Shown: one piece after another, positions 19,301 through 26,152 of the stretch
Position numbering within the stretch: position 1 is the stretch's first letter
Layout of the letters: every line of letters starts with the position of its first letter
Assembly: GCF_029051645.1 (NCBI RefSeq)
Contig: NZ_JAACFS010000044.1
Location: forward strand, 1 to 56,562
Source of the DNA: Bradyrhizobium sp. CSA112
GTDB taxonomy: Bacteria > Pseudomonadota > Alphaproteobacteria > Rhizobiales > Xanthobacteraceae
Direction: 5' to 3'
DNA length: 56,562 nt
Notes under the pieces: model-generated
The model's database searches: none
What the model saw: the letters and a program-made list of their open reading frames with translations, nothing else
Told to the model about the DNA's origin: nothing
Program-made: the position numbers and the translations under genes

Positions 19301-21806
19301 CGCCCTCATAGACCGAGGCGAGACCGCGCGTATAGTCCAGTAGAGCCGTGTCGGCGTTGAAACTTTCGCCTAATCGCGGACCGTCGCCACCGATGGCGAT
19401 GTTGCCGCCGATCGGATTGGCGTCGTATATCGTCGTATAGATGTAATTGGAGCCGAAGCTCAAGGTCGCAAGACTTGGCCGCTCGCGCCAGATGCGCGTC
19501 ACATCGGTCACGCCCACCCCGGTCGAAGGACTGCGCTGACGTTCACCGACGACAATGTCGGAAACAATCTCGCCGTCGAAAATCCGGATGGCGTCGGTCG
19601 AAATGCTGCCGCCGCTTCCGGTCCAACTGTCCGGGAAGACATTGTTCAGCAGCAATGAACCCGCGGAACGGCCTTCGTTGTAGCCTTTTTCAAATCTCCG
19701 TCCCGAACGACTGAAGGACGTCCACTGTTCTGTGATTCCCCATCGCGCATGGTGGCGGATGAATCCACCCTCCAGGGCAATATAGACGACGCCGGCCTGC
19801 GCCTGTTCGATCGGTACGCGTGCGCCGTTGGCCGCGACCAGACGTGTACTCTGCACATAGCCGTCGAGATAGCGCACGCTGCCGCCCGACAGGTCGATGA
19901 TGGACCCTTGGCGGGCGATGATTTCCATGGCGGTCATGGAGATTTTGCCGCCAACAGTCATGAACTGCGACACGTCGCGCTCGATCAGATCGTAATAGCC
20001 CTTAAGGTTCGCGATCCCCGTACCGTCGGTGAGTTTGCTGCCGTAACGGGCATCGAAATAGACTGTCCCGCCGCGCAGGCTGCTGTCGCGCATCACCGGA
20101 TTGTCGCTGAGCTCGTTTGCCCTGAGCTCGGCGCGAATGGTGTTCTGCTCCATCGCGATCTCAACATCACGCAGACCAGAAACATCGAGGGTCGCACCCG
20201 CCGCAAGATAGATCCGGCTGTCGTCGGCGCTTGAGGAGTCTGGTCCGTTCTCTTGCTTGGCAACGAGGCTGATATCGCCCGCCGGAACGTACAAAGCCGC
20301 GTTTGTCTGGAATATGATGCTGTTGCCGTAGACCTCGACCGTAGACGGCTTGTAGGGATTGCCGACGACCTTCTCGCCGCTGAGATCAGGGAGGATCGCC
20401 GCGTAGCTGCCCTCGCCGAAACTGGCCGTGCCACGCTCGCCGACGACATAAGGGAACATGCCCTGGGTCTGGCCAACGTTGACCGCCGTTCCATACAGAT
20501 TGCGGGTGTGATTGGTTCCGCTTGTCATGCCCGATTCGGCCTGGATCAGGATCGACCCGGCGGTTTCTGCGGCCGTGGTCGAGATCAAGACGCCGTTCTG
20601 GCCAACAGTCTTGCCCGTGAGCGTGATGTTGCCGCGCTCGACGACGATCAGGCCGGTATTCTCGGCAAGGCCGCCGCGGTCGACGCCGGCGAGAAAACCG
20701 CGGATCGGGGCGCCGCCGACGTCTTCGCCAGCATTCTTTAGCGCATCGCGCAGGGTGCCGTCGAGCAGCAGGACGCCGCGCCCGGCCGCCATCAGCACCT
20801 GGCCATCCGGTGCATCGATCCTGCCGCGATTGACGACGTTATGGCCAAGCAGCACCGCCTGGCCGAGCGTGCCGACCGCGATCTGCGCGCCCGCTTCCAC
20901 CGTCACGCCGTCATAGGCGGCAAAGGTCTCGCCCGGCTTCACTCGGTTGGTGGCCGCATTCATGTCGGTGCCGTCGAAGAAGGTCAGCGGCACGCTCTGG
21001 CTGGAGGGCGGATTGGCGGCGAGAATGCCGTCAATAAAACGCTGGTTGCGCGCGGCGAGCTTCTGCTGTTCGGTGGCGCCAGCCTGATATTCGACTGCGC
21101 CGCCGTGGATATCGAGTGACGAGGCAATCAGAGTCCCGACGTTCACCTGGCTGGTCCCGCCGAAGATGACGCCATTGCGATTGATCACATAAACAGCGCC
21201 ATCGGCGGCGACAGTGCCAAGGATGCGGCTCGGCGCCAAGGAGGGATCGAGCACCCGGTTGAGCACGCTCCATTGGCTCGCATCCGCGCCGCCTGCCTTC
21301 TGATCGAACGTCAGATCGGTCTCATGTCCGACATTGAATGTCTGCCAGGTCAGGATCGCTTTTTGCTGGGTCTGCTTGATGTTGACCTTGGTGCGCCCGT
21401 TCACTGACGCCTCGGTCGGAAGATTGGCACCCCGCCAAAGTTCGGAGCCGGGAATTGCGCCGGGGGCGACCTGCAGACCTCCAGGCCCAAGGCCATTCGG
21501 AACCACGCTGGGCGCGGCGTTGGCGGCTGCACGCGCCGCGCTCTGCGCGGCTTGCATCGCCTGGATCGCTTGTGTCGCACGCTTGAGCGAATTCTGGGCC
21601 TGCTGCGCCGCTCGTGCCGCCTGCTGCGCGCCCGACTGCGCCGCGGCGACCGTAGCCGCCGATGGATTGGGTGCCTGCCCGCCGAGCGGACGCGCCATGG
21701 CTTCCGCGCACGCGAGCAGCGCGGCGATGCTCACGCCTGCGAGCAGTGCATGGCGAGGTCCTCGGCGCACGGACATGATGGAAGGCATGGCGATACGAGC
21801 GGCCAT
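10332..21806 (-). CDS. Giant filamentous haemagglutinin-family exoprotein (TpsA-like, DUF3739-type C-terminus)
   Basis: A 3824-aa secreted beta-helical protein. An extended signal peptide with a basic start (MAARIAMPSIMSVRRGPRH) ends near AEAMA (about residue 38). An Ala/Gln-rich coiled segment follows (about 50-98). The haemagglutination/TPS domain then begins, with WQTFNVG (154-160), LNRVLDPSLAPSRILG and NRNGVIFGG (209-217; the usual form is NPNG). Thousands of residues of irregular repeats with G-x-I-x-I and L-x-A-G strand patterns form the predicted filament. The C-terminal part (SRVFTLQGGDLTMWTSNGNI) resembles DUF3739. The start has aggagc 8 nt upstream. It is last in the STN-sigma-FecR cassette. 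No TpsB/FhaC-type outer-membrane partner is encoded in the window. Its likely role is a surface or released adhesin; no toxin domain is recognised at the end. Confidence 0.93.
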   Translation of the reverse strand: MAARIAMPSIMSVRRGPRHALLAGVSIAALLACAEAMARPLGGQAPNPSAATVAAAQSGAQQAARAAQQAQNSLKRATQAIQAMQAAQSAARAAANAAPSVVPNGLGPGGLQVAPGAIPGSELWRGANLPTEASVNGRTKVNIKQTQQKAILTWQTFNVGHETDLTFDQKAGGADASQWSVLNRVLDPSLAPSRILGTVAADGAVYVINRNGVIFGGTSQVNVGTLIASSLDIHGGAVEYQAGATEQQKLAARNQRFIDGILAANPPSSQSVPLTFFDGTDMNAATNRVKPGETFAAYDGVTVEAGAQIAVGTLGQAVLLGHNVVNRGRIDAPDGQVLMAAGRGVLLLDGTLRDALKNAGEDVGGAPIRGFLAGVDRGGLAENTGLIVVERGNITLTGKTVGQNGVLISTTAAETAGSILIQAESGMTSGTNHTRNLYGTAVNVGQTQGMFPYVVGERGTASFGEGSYAAILPDLSGEKVVGNPYKPSTVEVYGNSIIFQTNAALYVPAGDISLVAKQENGPDSSSADDSRIYLAAGATLDVSGLRDVEIAMEQNTIRAELRANELSDNPVMRDSSLRGGTVYFDARYGSKLTDGTGIANLKGYYDLIERDVSQFMTVGGKISMTAMEIIARQGSIIDLSGGSVRYLDGYVQSTRLVAANGARVPIEQAQAGVVYIALEGGFIRHHARWGITEQWTSFSRSGRRFEKGYNEGRSAGSLLLNNVFPDSWTGSGGSISTDAIRIFDGEIVSDIVVGERQRSPSTGVGVTDVTRIWRERPSLATLSFGSNYIYTTIYDANPIGGNIAIGGDGPRLGESFNADTALLDYTRGLASVYEGVQAHQHVLPSKWFDGSTFGNVTLVSGGSKNGILTIGEGTAVDVGAFGTFTFIGRQAEIAGTIRAAGGKVHIEALRSTAAAGEQSSSSIAWDTIPEADRPSIHLGKTGVIDVAGRWTNDRAGATGVLPVVDGGKVELISRTILLDKGSLIDASGGGHLSASGKITAGDGGSILIDTATPYINTKAPAGLATGRLEMKGDIVAYALGKGGSLTIDTGDDVIIGDLKMYENGVLPANTQALRDLLLASDIVIPAGSYVPVAHTVTLNRLGPSEAAPVWVGWPQDKSMYVAANWVVPPSFDELYDASFNGYYPGDVVPAGTTLPYVFGGFNAGYVIPADVFPQGVPINPISLTVQPGPWSGDVTLRAGTVIPKGAHLEQSVNIVPPVTVAPDFFTKGGFASYALSGARGMTVTSGTVIAPTVDTMVLNAGDVQGLNGVRLYDLLREQKAVSLQNSSELPEGLREPMELTLGTAPFSPDGIQRPIRVTGTQSDTTVGITQARHPGKLVIETGAEIRMDAESTVRLDSLVDVFVDGTISTPGGTIHIQPNGGEPYSGQNGSVRLGANARLLAGGYQKFVPGPDGGRRSVEAGGSVLINFAAAAGDGQTLGTVLIDREAVIDVSGVHGIADVDHGGAPTLSVRDRYVPVDVDGAAGSIAIYATYGVVAGDLRLSAGGTNGYGGTLTIGTGYTHPQVSGIVIAQSAPVGFGEVTQTSPTTGYSSLSVSADVINRSGADDLFLLPGEIVNNHGIVFDGDVTLSTRRSITLASYNLSTGPGVSANAGSVELVSSYVNFQGYKLVSQSGMTAPSGTAGRLTIRADLIDISGGTKIGGFGETSFIATGDIRLAGNDGTPGTLTTAGSLLFDAAQLYIAPGTVAYQENARELPEADPGFLVNAGISITVRSNGRAAPVPMSYGQRLTLRAPVIDQGGVVRAPQGQIRLEASQTLTLRPGSLTSASLEGLTVPFGYLNSAGLFGGYQIAGWVPSKSVKLAGPDVDVQAGAVVDVSGGGDLLGWSFVGGIGGSTNILAGTSVERYAILPNLGAAPGPTSNNAPGLSLQDSRLKVGDTVYLDSVPGLKAGYYTLLPAHYALLEGGMLVEPLGGSTAVARKAVTLPDGSQIASGYRSTLGGAIRDTGYNQFRVMNNATWKQYSEFKIVSFNQSARELAEAAGLSTVRTPADAGTVILAASRSLNLDGTGRLSGNGGLLGNLDVSAAKIALVSGSAATPADVLRLDAQQLEDFGAGSVLIGGTRSIGTTGTTIAVGASEVTVYDNAHFTAPEIILAASSLVEVRSGASLTAEGPASVDANPLQMSGNGALLRLSTGQRVGLVRTGSNGAAGVLAVVDDAALRTSGSISFDGSNAINLATRTIIEAAQLDLASVTVNLGEVPAGTAGTTFTEDMLERFAAASDVLIRGHESINLHGTVELGRRDARGVATLKALTLDSGLIQGIGASAHQPKITAQALSFRNSGAARGYAGPDTAAALNLDIDRLLLGPGNVSLGGFHALQGRVGELRTSGTGTFNVVNASTGGVGYVALDVGRITAAAASDYTVAASGALQLNKGFFAGSSADAPFGGRLALRGASVSFGTQALLPAGVIDIRATSGDLVIGNTAILDMSGRSVDFLGLVGFAPGGSVRLEAPGRVSLAAGSLIDVSGSARGGDAGRIDIVADIAQIEATLRAHAAIGHVGGSFTLDARQLAGSSVDFGTAFYREISMRLREQSIVVGAGQQLSAHRVMLRSDKGWVDIHGKIAASGDLSIADGGDVRLIGGQGVRLYDGARIEAQVGAISTNGYAPASGVVELASTGTRSGAGDTTGIYVANGAVIDVSGGRAGGGRILMRANASAGDDLNAIFRVAHYGSGVYIGARESVLVGVRNYDVATVDAAKVSEMLVGLQATPASTVAGFVSMAGALFRNSSGDLTIASAIDLGGSLSLPSWIGFEAKGDILVNATISDGFQSDAKNAALKSGSSFNLNFDSGQDIIIGANAIVRTGTGEIRMDARRDIELKSNTSVIYTAGRKKQTEAGFVVGSKHGDYPTAGGDIVLIAGQDIKAPVVTQSTAAWLFHYGETNWTGDPAASTVKDQTSWSIVFANFESGVGALGGGDVRVRAGRDSKDLSVAIPTTGHLTTPTTPAGAAGPVARAEDLVIRGGGNLDIETGRDLLGGVYMLGRGHAEFNAGNRIVASGASGKQRTTTWSPVPVYTDTPVNMLLGLMDATASLTAVGDITIEGIYDPMLIGQVAGNLNVNRGSGFVSYSDRTAVDAVSTSGKVVYQGASLRAADLSLGGSYEVQLRSHPLSDLRLPLLQSKATLLPPTLRLASLQSDVSIATKQPEIFGFGATILAPGASGTLELLANNDVLLNSGQQVRMEDIAPQYRRGALAPFRTELNSVMYLGVEDALPQPIGANSNWERGFIPLHVADTEPARLYALNGTIGTTLGWSLTAPKPVDIHAGEDILYPSIIAQNNNPLQVSSVIAGRDIIRPQIAFLGEGMLWVEAGRDLTFIANRELLLRGGIMSTGNVLVSNFNETRAKTDIPNLALPDKGGDINIIAGTKGGADYAGFAAIYLDPRNASDPTLPLSHPDNAGKVVRTYEKDLGIFLKDLGYAERPADDQRALFASLPKLTQQAFLQQVLFTELKETGIDYNNADSLRFKQYTRGYSAIERLFPASPAAVSGGWGDVMLRGGIVQTQSGGNISIMAPYGQVTVGYDSEETKNYGLGGIVTRRGGDVRIMGDGSIDLYVSRVFTLQGGDLTMWTSNGNISAGAGAKTSVFNVPLKFTMDNDARVSVDAFGLSTGAGIGVLDANRTSDASADAVPPPPWAIGDTQPEEPGKEQRKKSRMDLLAFKGEINAGDAGIRVFGDANFGALRIINANNITVSGAAIGVPTVQAPNIGSLTEASNVAGAAAQATTPPTQSRGGEQPSIIIVEVLGFGGGDGGESQQQRQDEERRQAPGRQSYDPNSTLRVVGNGPLAAEQATELTAAERSQLTSQIGAAESR

Positions 21807-22067
21807 CGAACGGCTCCTGCAGAAATGGTGGCCCTGTGATACTGCAGCTCAGTGTCGCCGCCGCCCGGGCTTGAGAGAGGTCCCACTTGTAAGAGCGGTT
21901 TCGAGTGGCCCGTTGAGCACGCCTGATGCGAAAAATTCTTGAGACGGGCGTGCCGGCCTGCGGCGCGTTCCGACCGCCGGGATTGCACACGCCGAATTTC
22001 TTCAATGTCGTCATTTCGTTGGCCGGAAAGCCGGTCCCCGTGCTCGCATCAATGTGCGTGGGCGGGT

Positions 22068-23075
22068 TCAGCTCAGCAAGACGACCCCGCCAGGCAGCCG
22101 CTGCAACTTCGCGCTGAAGGCGTGCTCCAATTGCAACAGGACCTGGTCCATCTGGTCGATGCGGAAGCGGCCGCTGAGGCGTTTCTGCGCCAGAGCCGCG
22201 TTCATCAGGATGATGCGGCCGGGCCGATACCGATTGATCTCCTCGACCGCCTCGGTGAGAGCCGTGCCATGGAATTCAACGACGCCGCGCTGCCAGTCCG
22301 ACGCGGCCACAGGATCGATCGTGACGATTGGGCTCAATCCCGTGGCACCGTAGTGCACGCGTTGTCCAGGGCGAAGCGCAGCCCTGTCGCTCCCGTGCTC
22401 GATCCGGACCAGCCCCTCGAAGCACGTGACGCCGACGGGCGCACGTTCGGCGGTCGTTGTATAGCGAACATCGAACCGGCCGAACTCCGTGACCGCCTGG
22501 CCGCCCGCTGCAAGAACTGCAAGCGACCGGGCCGCGCGCGCACGCCTTTCGAACGAGGCCTCTCCTGCGATCAGCTCGACCCGATCTTCGGCTCCTTCGG
22601 GAGGGCGGATGGCGAGGCTCGTCTGCGTATTCAGGCTGATCGCGACGTCGCCTGCGAATGTGAGGGCGCGCTGCTCGCCGGTCCTGGTGCGATAGTCCGC
22701 ATTGAGCTCGGATAAGGACGGCCACAGGCCGAACGGCGGACGGGTGGCACCGTAGACCGTCGCTGCAGCAAGAGCCGCGACGCCGCCGCCCAGAACGGCG
22801 CGCCGCGTGGCGGTTCGCCGCATATTGGCAAGCGCATCCAGCTCGGCCAGGACATCCACGTCGGGATGCAAGGCCTTGCCGGCGGCGCCGGCCTTGCTCC
22901 AGATGCGCTTCGCTTCCAGGAAGGCGGCCTCATGCGCCGGGCTCAGCGCCCGCCAGTGGCGCGACGCCTCCTTGTCCGCCGGGGTCGCTTCGCCGGGCGC
23001 GAGTTTCTGCACCCAGCCGATGGCCTCCTCCGCAAGCGGATCCAGATCAGGACCTTGACGACGCGCTTTGCTCAT
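22068..23075 (-). CDS. FecR-family anti-sigma factor / sigma regulator
   Basis: A 335-aa inner-membrane protein. The N-terminal cytoplasmic DUF4880-like domain includes DPLAEEAIGWVQKL and HWRALSPAHEAAFLEAKRIW. A single membrane helix (AVLGGGVAALAAATVYGA, about 94-111) is followed by the periplasmic FecR domain (RTRTGEQRALTFAGD, SLNTQTSLAI, VELIAGEASF) and a C-terminal STN-like part (AVEEINRYRPGRIILMN). FecR proteins bind the sigma factor in the cytoplasm and sense an STN domain in the periplasm. It lies 155 bp after the sigma gene and 261 bp before the adhesin on the same strand, so it likely gates adhesin expression. Confidence 0.9.
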   Translation of the reverse strand: MSKARRQGPDLDPLAEEAIGWVQKLAPGEATPADKEASRHWRALSPAHEAAFLEAKRIWSKAGAAGKALHPDVDVLAELDALANMRRTATRRAVLGGGVAALAAATVYGATRPPFGLWPSLSELNADYRTRTGEQRALTFAGDVAISLNTQTSLAIRPPEGAEDRVELIAGEASFERRARAARSLAVLAAGGQAVTEFGRFDVRYTTTAERAPVGVTCFEGLVRIEHGSDRAALRPGQRVHYGATGLSPIVTIDPVAASDWQRGVVEFHGTALTEAVEEINRYRPGRIILMNAALAQKRLSGRFRIDQMDQVLLQLEHAFSAKLQRLPGGVVLLS

Positions 23076-23230
23076 TCTGACCTTGCGACTTCGGCAGCGT
23101 ATCCGCCACGGCCCCGCGGCCGATCGCGGGACGTGTCATTCTTAAGACGCTTCTCAGCGGACAGATGAGCACACTTTCTTGCTGCGCACCGTCTTTTCGG
23201 ACAGCCAGCCCCCTTGTTCCGGACCATGCG

Positions 23231-23743
23231 CTAATCCCTCAGTTCCCGATAGCGCGCGACAAAATGTTTGTGGGCGAGGAAGAGCTCCTTCGCCACGAGG
23301 CGCCGTGAGATTCCCAGACGGTCGGCGATGGTCTGGCGCGGAACATTGCCAATTCGTGCCGCAAGAAAGATCGCGCGCCGGCGCGCCGGGAGCTCGGCCA
23401 GGATGCTCCTGAAGGCGTCGAGATCGGAGCGAGCCAGGACGATCTCTTCCGGTGACGGCGCATCGTCGGGAATGTCGAGCAGACCTTCGACCTCGGTCGC
23501 CGACACGTGCCGCGTCTCGAGCCGCCGTTGTTGGTATGCGACGTTCAGGGCGATGCGAAAGAGATAGTTGCGCGGACTCTGAACGGCTCCGACCGTCTCC
23601 AGGCGGTCGAGACGCAACCACGTATCATGCAGCGCATCGCCCGCACGATCCGCCGATCCCAATCGCCGGATCAGGCGCACCTTGAGATCGTCATAGCCGT
23701 CGACAAAGAGCCGGCGGAGCGCCGCCAACGCGTGATCGGTCAT
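23231..23743 (-). CDS. ECF-type RNA polymerase sigma factor (FecI-like)
   Basis: A 170-aa sigma-70 family protein. Region 2 spans roughly residues 8-65 (RRLGSADRAGDALHDTWLRL and the SPRNYLFRIALNVA segment). Region 4 is at about 110-160 (LPARRRAIFLAARI and an HTH, QTIADRLGISRRLVAKEL). The ATG at 23743 forms an ATGA overlap with the stop of the upstream STN gene; longer in-frame starts up to 24022 would lie inside that gene and are rejected. Together with the next-gene FecR it forms a classic sigma/anti-sigma pair. The adhesin and possibly its own operon are the likely targets. Confidence 0.9.
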   Translation of the reverse strand: MTDHALAALRRLFVDGYDDLKVRLIRRLGSADRAGDALHDTWLRLDRLETVGAVQSPRNYLFRIALNVAYQQRRLETRHVSATEVEGLLDIPDDAPSPEEIVLARSDLDAFRSILAELPARRRAIFLAARIGNVPRQTIADRLGISRRLVAKELFLAHKHFVARYRELRD

Positions 23744-24486
23744 GGCGTCATCCGGGCAGGCTGAATACCGTCGTCCGCTTGGTAGCACGGTGGCGTCATG
23801 CCGGGTGCTTGCGGCATGAGCAAAATCAGGACGGGTTGCGCGAAATCCGCCGGAGGCGGTTCGTTGAGCCGCACGCTGCGCAATGTGGCGTCGATCTGTT
23901 GATCTACATCGGCCGATCCGGCCGAGCCGACGCGCCGCAGATTCTCGATGATCCCCGTCCGACCGATCCAGAAGGCGACGACAATGCGGTAGCGTCCGGG
24001 GCGCGTGCTGCTCGACCGGCACAGCGAGTTCAGAAGGTTCGCTTGGATCAGCCCATAATAGCGCCGATGCGACGGCGCTTGCCGCAACGCCTGTCGATTG
24101 GCAGACGGCGCCGGCACTAGAACGAAGGCATTCTCGGTAACGAAACGCGCGAGCAGCCCGGTGCCTAAGAGCAGTCTTTCCAGCGCCTGTTTGGGGGTCA
24201 GAGCGCCCCGGACCTCGCCGGAGGTCCGGCCCGCCGCGAGGCTCGTATCGTAGAGCGCCTCGCGTCCCGTGACATCCCCATAACGAGTCAGCGCTGCCTC
24301 AAGCGGCTGTGCGGGGATGTCGAACGCGATCGGCTCGTCGTCACGCGGTGTCTGGGCCATTCCCAAGCTGCACACGGTCATCATGCTCACAAGAGCCAGA
24401 GCGATGGCCCAAGAAAGGCGCCACTGACTCCGCACGAAATATCCGATGTGATCTGGCCCGAAGGCCGCTTGGAGTTCCTGAAGCAT
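23740..24486 (-). CDS. STN-domain protein with TonB-C-like C-terminal domain
   Basis: An exported or membrane-anchored protein of about 248 aa. A hydrophobic segment (SWAIALALVSMMTVCSLGMA) leads into an STN (secretin/TonB short N-terminal) domain: FDIPAQPLEAALTRYGDVTG, followed by LTPKQALERLLLGTGLLARF and FVLVPA. The C-terminal half (RYRIVVAFWIGRTGIIENLR, then VDQQIDATLRSVRL) looks like a TonB/TolA C-terminal domain. In ordinary Fec-type systems the STN domain sits at the front of a TonB-dependent receptor; here there is no plug or barrel. The ATG at 24486 was chosen, and an upstream GTG at 24534 is possible. The stop overlaps the sigma start. It probably signals to FecR in the periplasm. Confidence 0.75.
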   Translation of the reverse strand: MLQELQAAFGPDHIGYFVRSQWRLSWAIALALVSMMTVCSLGMAQTPRDDEPIAFDIPAQPLEAALTRYGDVTGREALYDTSLAAGRTSGEVRGALTPKQALERLLLGTGLLARFVTENAFVLVPAPSANRQALRQAPSHRRYYGLIQANLLNSLCRSSSTRPGRYRIVVAFWIGRTGIIENLRRVGSAGSADVDQQIDATLRSVRLNEPPPADFAQPVLILLMPQAPGMTPPCYQADDGIQPARMTP

Positions 24487-24952
24487 CACCACTGTCCGCC
24501 CATGCAAATCAGGACAGCAGTCCAGCTTCAACACGCCTCACAACCTGCGGACTGACATGCAATATGGCGCGCCAGCACGCTTCCCCAGCCGACGATAGTC
24601 GGACGCTAGACGTGCGACGTTACATTTTCACGACAGTGCAATCGCTTTGCTCGCGTCGAAGGACGTTCGACGCGCATCCTTGTTGCGAGGCGTCGCATGA
24701 CGATTCTATATCGCTGCGCAATCGCCCGACCAAGATTTGATCTCGCCAAACACCGACCGCTTCGCTCTTAGGTTGCAAATTAGATCTGCACAACAAGCAG
24801 CACATCGGTAGATTTTGTGAGTACCGTCTGATGTCTTCGTTCAAATTTCTGATGCGGATATTGCAGTCCAAATATTCACAAGACGGAGCCGGCCCGCATT
24901 GTACTCCGCATTTGGCTAACACTCTGTCCCCAACCCGACCTCACCTCTTCTA

Positions 24953-25053
24953 GGTTTTCTGACGATCGCGCCGAACGTGGCGGCTGTCCAACTCAAAAGC
25001 CATGCCGGTGATCTTGACGACGGACGATGAGCGCAACGTCCGGATGCGCACAC
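24953..25053 (+). pseudogene. Possible remnant of an SOS-response-associated peptidase (YedK/HMCES-type) gene
   Basis: In one frame the segment reads FLTIAPNVAAVQLK, and after a shift AMPVILTTDDERNVRMR. Together these resemble the conserved stretch of SRAP proteins (T-x-x-P-N ... H-x-R-M-P-V-I-L ... W-L). The match is short, frameshifted and lacks both ends including the catalytic Cys2, so it can only be a relic. The rest of 24535-25860, about 1.3 kb, has only short unconvincing frames and looks like gene debris next to a tRNA-fragment boundary. Confidence 0.4.
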
Positions 25054-25863
25054 ACGTTAAGTTTCGCGATCAGATCGCGGAGTGACGGGGCAAGGAAGCC
25101 CGTTCACTGGGGAGCGCGAAGTAAGCCGTAACACCATCGTGCAGGGAGAGCCGGCGTTGATTTGCTCGCTTTTGTGGTCAGCGCGACGGCGTGGCTCAAT
25201 GCCGATCAGCAAGCGCAGGTCATCAAGGACACGGGTTTTGCCATCTGGTCAATATCCGGCGGATGCGAGACTGCATGCTTCGCGCGAAGTCTACGACGGC
25301 CGGGATGGATTGCCTGCCGCAAAGCCAGGACAGGCGTCGCGCAACCAAATCGCGGATGAAGTCATCGAGTAGCAGCCGCGCTGCCGAGCGTGGGCCGTAT
25401 GGGACACTGTCCCGCGGCCCGGCAAAGTCAACTCTCGGAGGTAACTAGATCTTCACTGCCGTTTCGCGGCGATGCATTCGGACCAGCGAACTCCGACCGC
25501 TACCGTCAGGAGTGCAAGATCGCAGAAGATCGTAATTTGGCGTAGAAAATCGCAGCTTTGGTAGCGGCGGAGCGAATAGAGCCCCCGAACGATCCGGTTT
25601 TGGCTCTGCAGCAAGCGGTACCCTGCTGCGACGGGCAGAACAGATTGTCCGTTTTGCTCGCCCTAATATCCTATTCTACGACGAGCACGTAATCGACCTG
25701 CAGCATCGGATCTGCGCGCTGTAGCAAATGGCGTGAAGATAGAGAAGCAAAGGAAAAGTCGCACAGCAATCTGTGCGACGTCCGACCACAAAACGCTGCA
25801 CGAGACGCGTTTTGTTCTCAGCCACCATCGCGCGAAGCTATTGGAAAAGAAGGATTTTCGCGA

Positions 25864-26013
25864 TGGTGGGCGCACCAGGGCTCGAACCTGGGACCCGCTG
25901 ATTAAGAGTCAGCCACGGGTTAAGAACAATCAATGACTTGCCGGTCGCACTCTTGAGCTTATCCGACCGAAGATGGGCATCCGTCGCACCGGTCATCATC
26001 CTTCGCAGCACTG
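25864..26013 (-). repeat. tRNA-Lys(CTT) 3'-half fragment, copy 2 (att-like)
   Basis: Minus-strand reading gives the complete anticodon stem-loop (CTCTTAA loop, Lys-CTT), T-arm with GGTTCGAGCC and the acceptor 3' strand with encoded CCA. The 5' half is absent: beyond the anticodon stem the sequence continues as unrelated DNA that is shared with copy 1 to about 26013. It lies at the junction between the adhesin segment and the efflux segment. Confidence 0.8.
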
Positions 26014-26152
26014 TTACTAGAATGGCTGGAGGCTTCTGCGAATTCCGATTCCGCGCCCCTCTTGGCAAGAGCCGCTCCGGTTCATGCGCGAAGGACGCTC
26101 TCGAATTGTTTGCATCGCGATTCAAGTACACTTCAGAGCGCTATGCCCGTCA

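Noticed and set aside
10476..20741. Many plus-strand frames of 100-330 aa opposite the adhesin gene
   Set aside because: They are mirror frames caused by high G+C codon bias of the 11.5-kb gene; none has a domain or ribosome site.
24620..24922. 100-aa minus-strand Cys-rich frame upstream of the STN gene
   Set aside because: No ribosome site, no recognisable family, and located in gene debris; it cannot be supported.
25733..25936. 67-aa frame across the second tRNA-Lys fragment
   Set aside because: It reads antisense through the tRNA T-arm (RTRARTWDPL) and has no ribosome site or domain.
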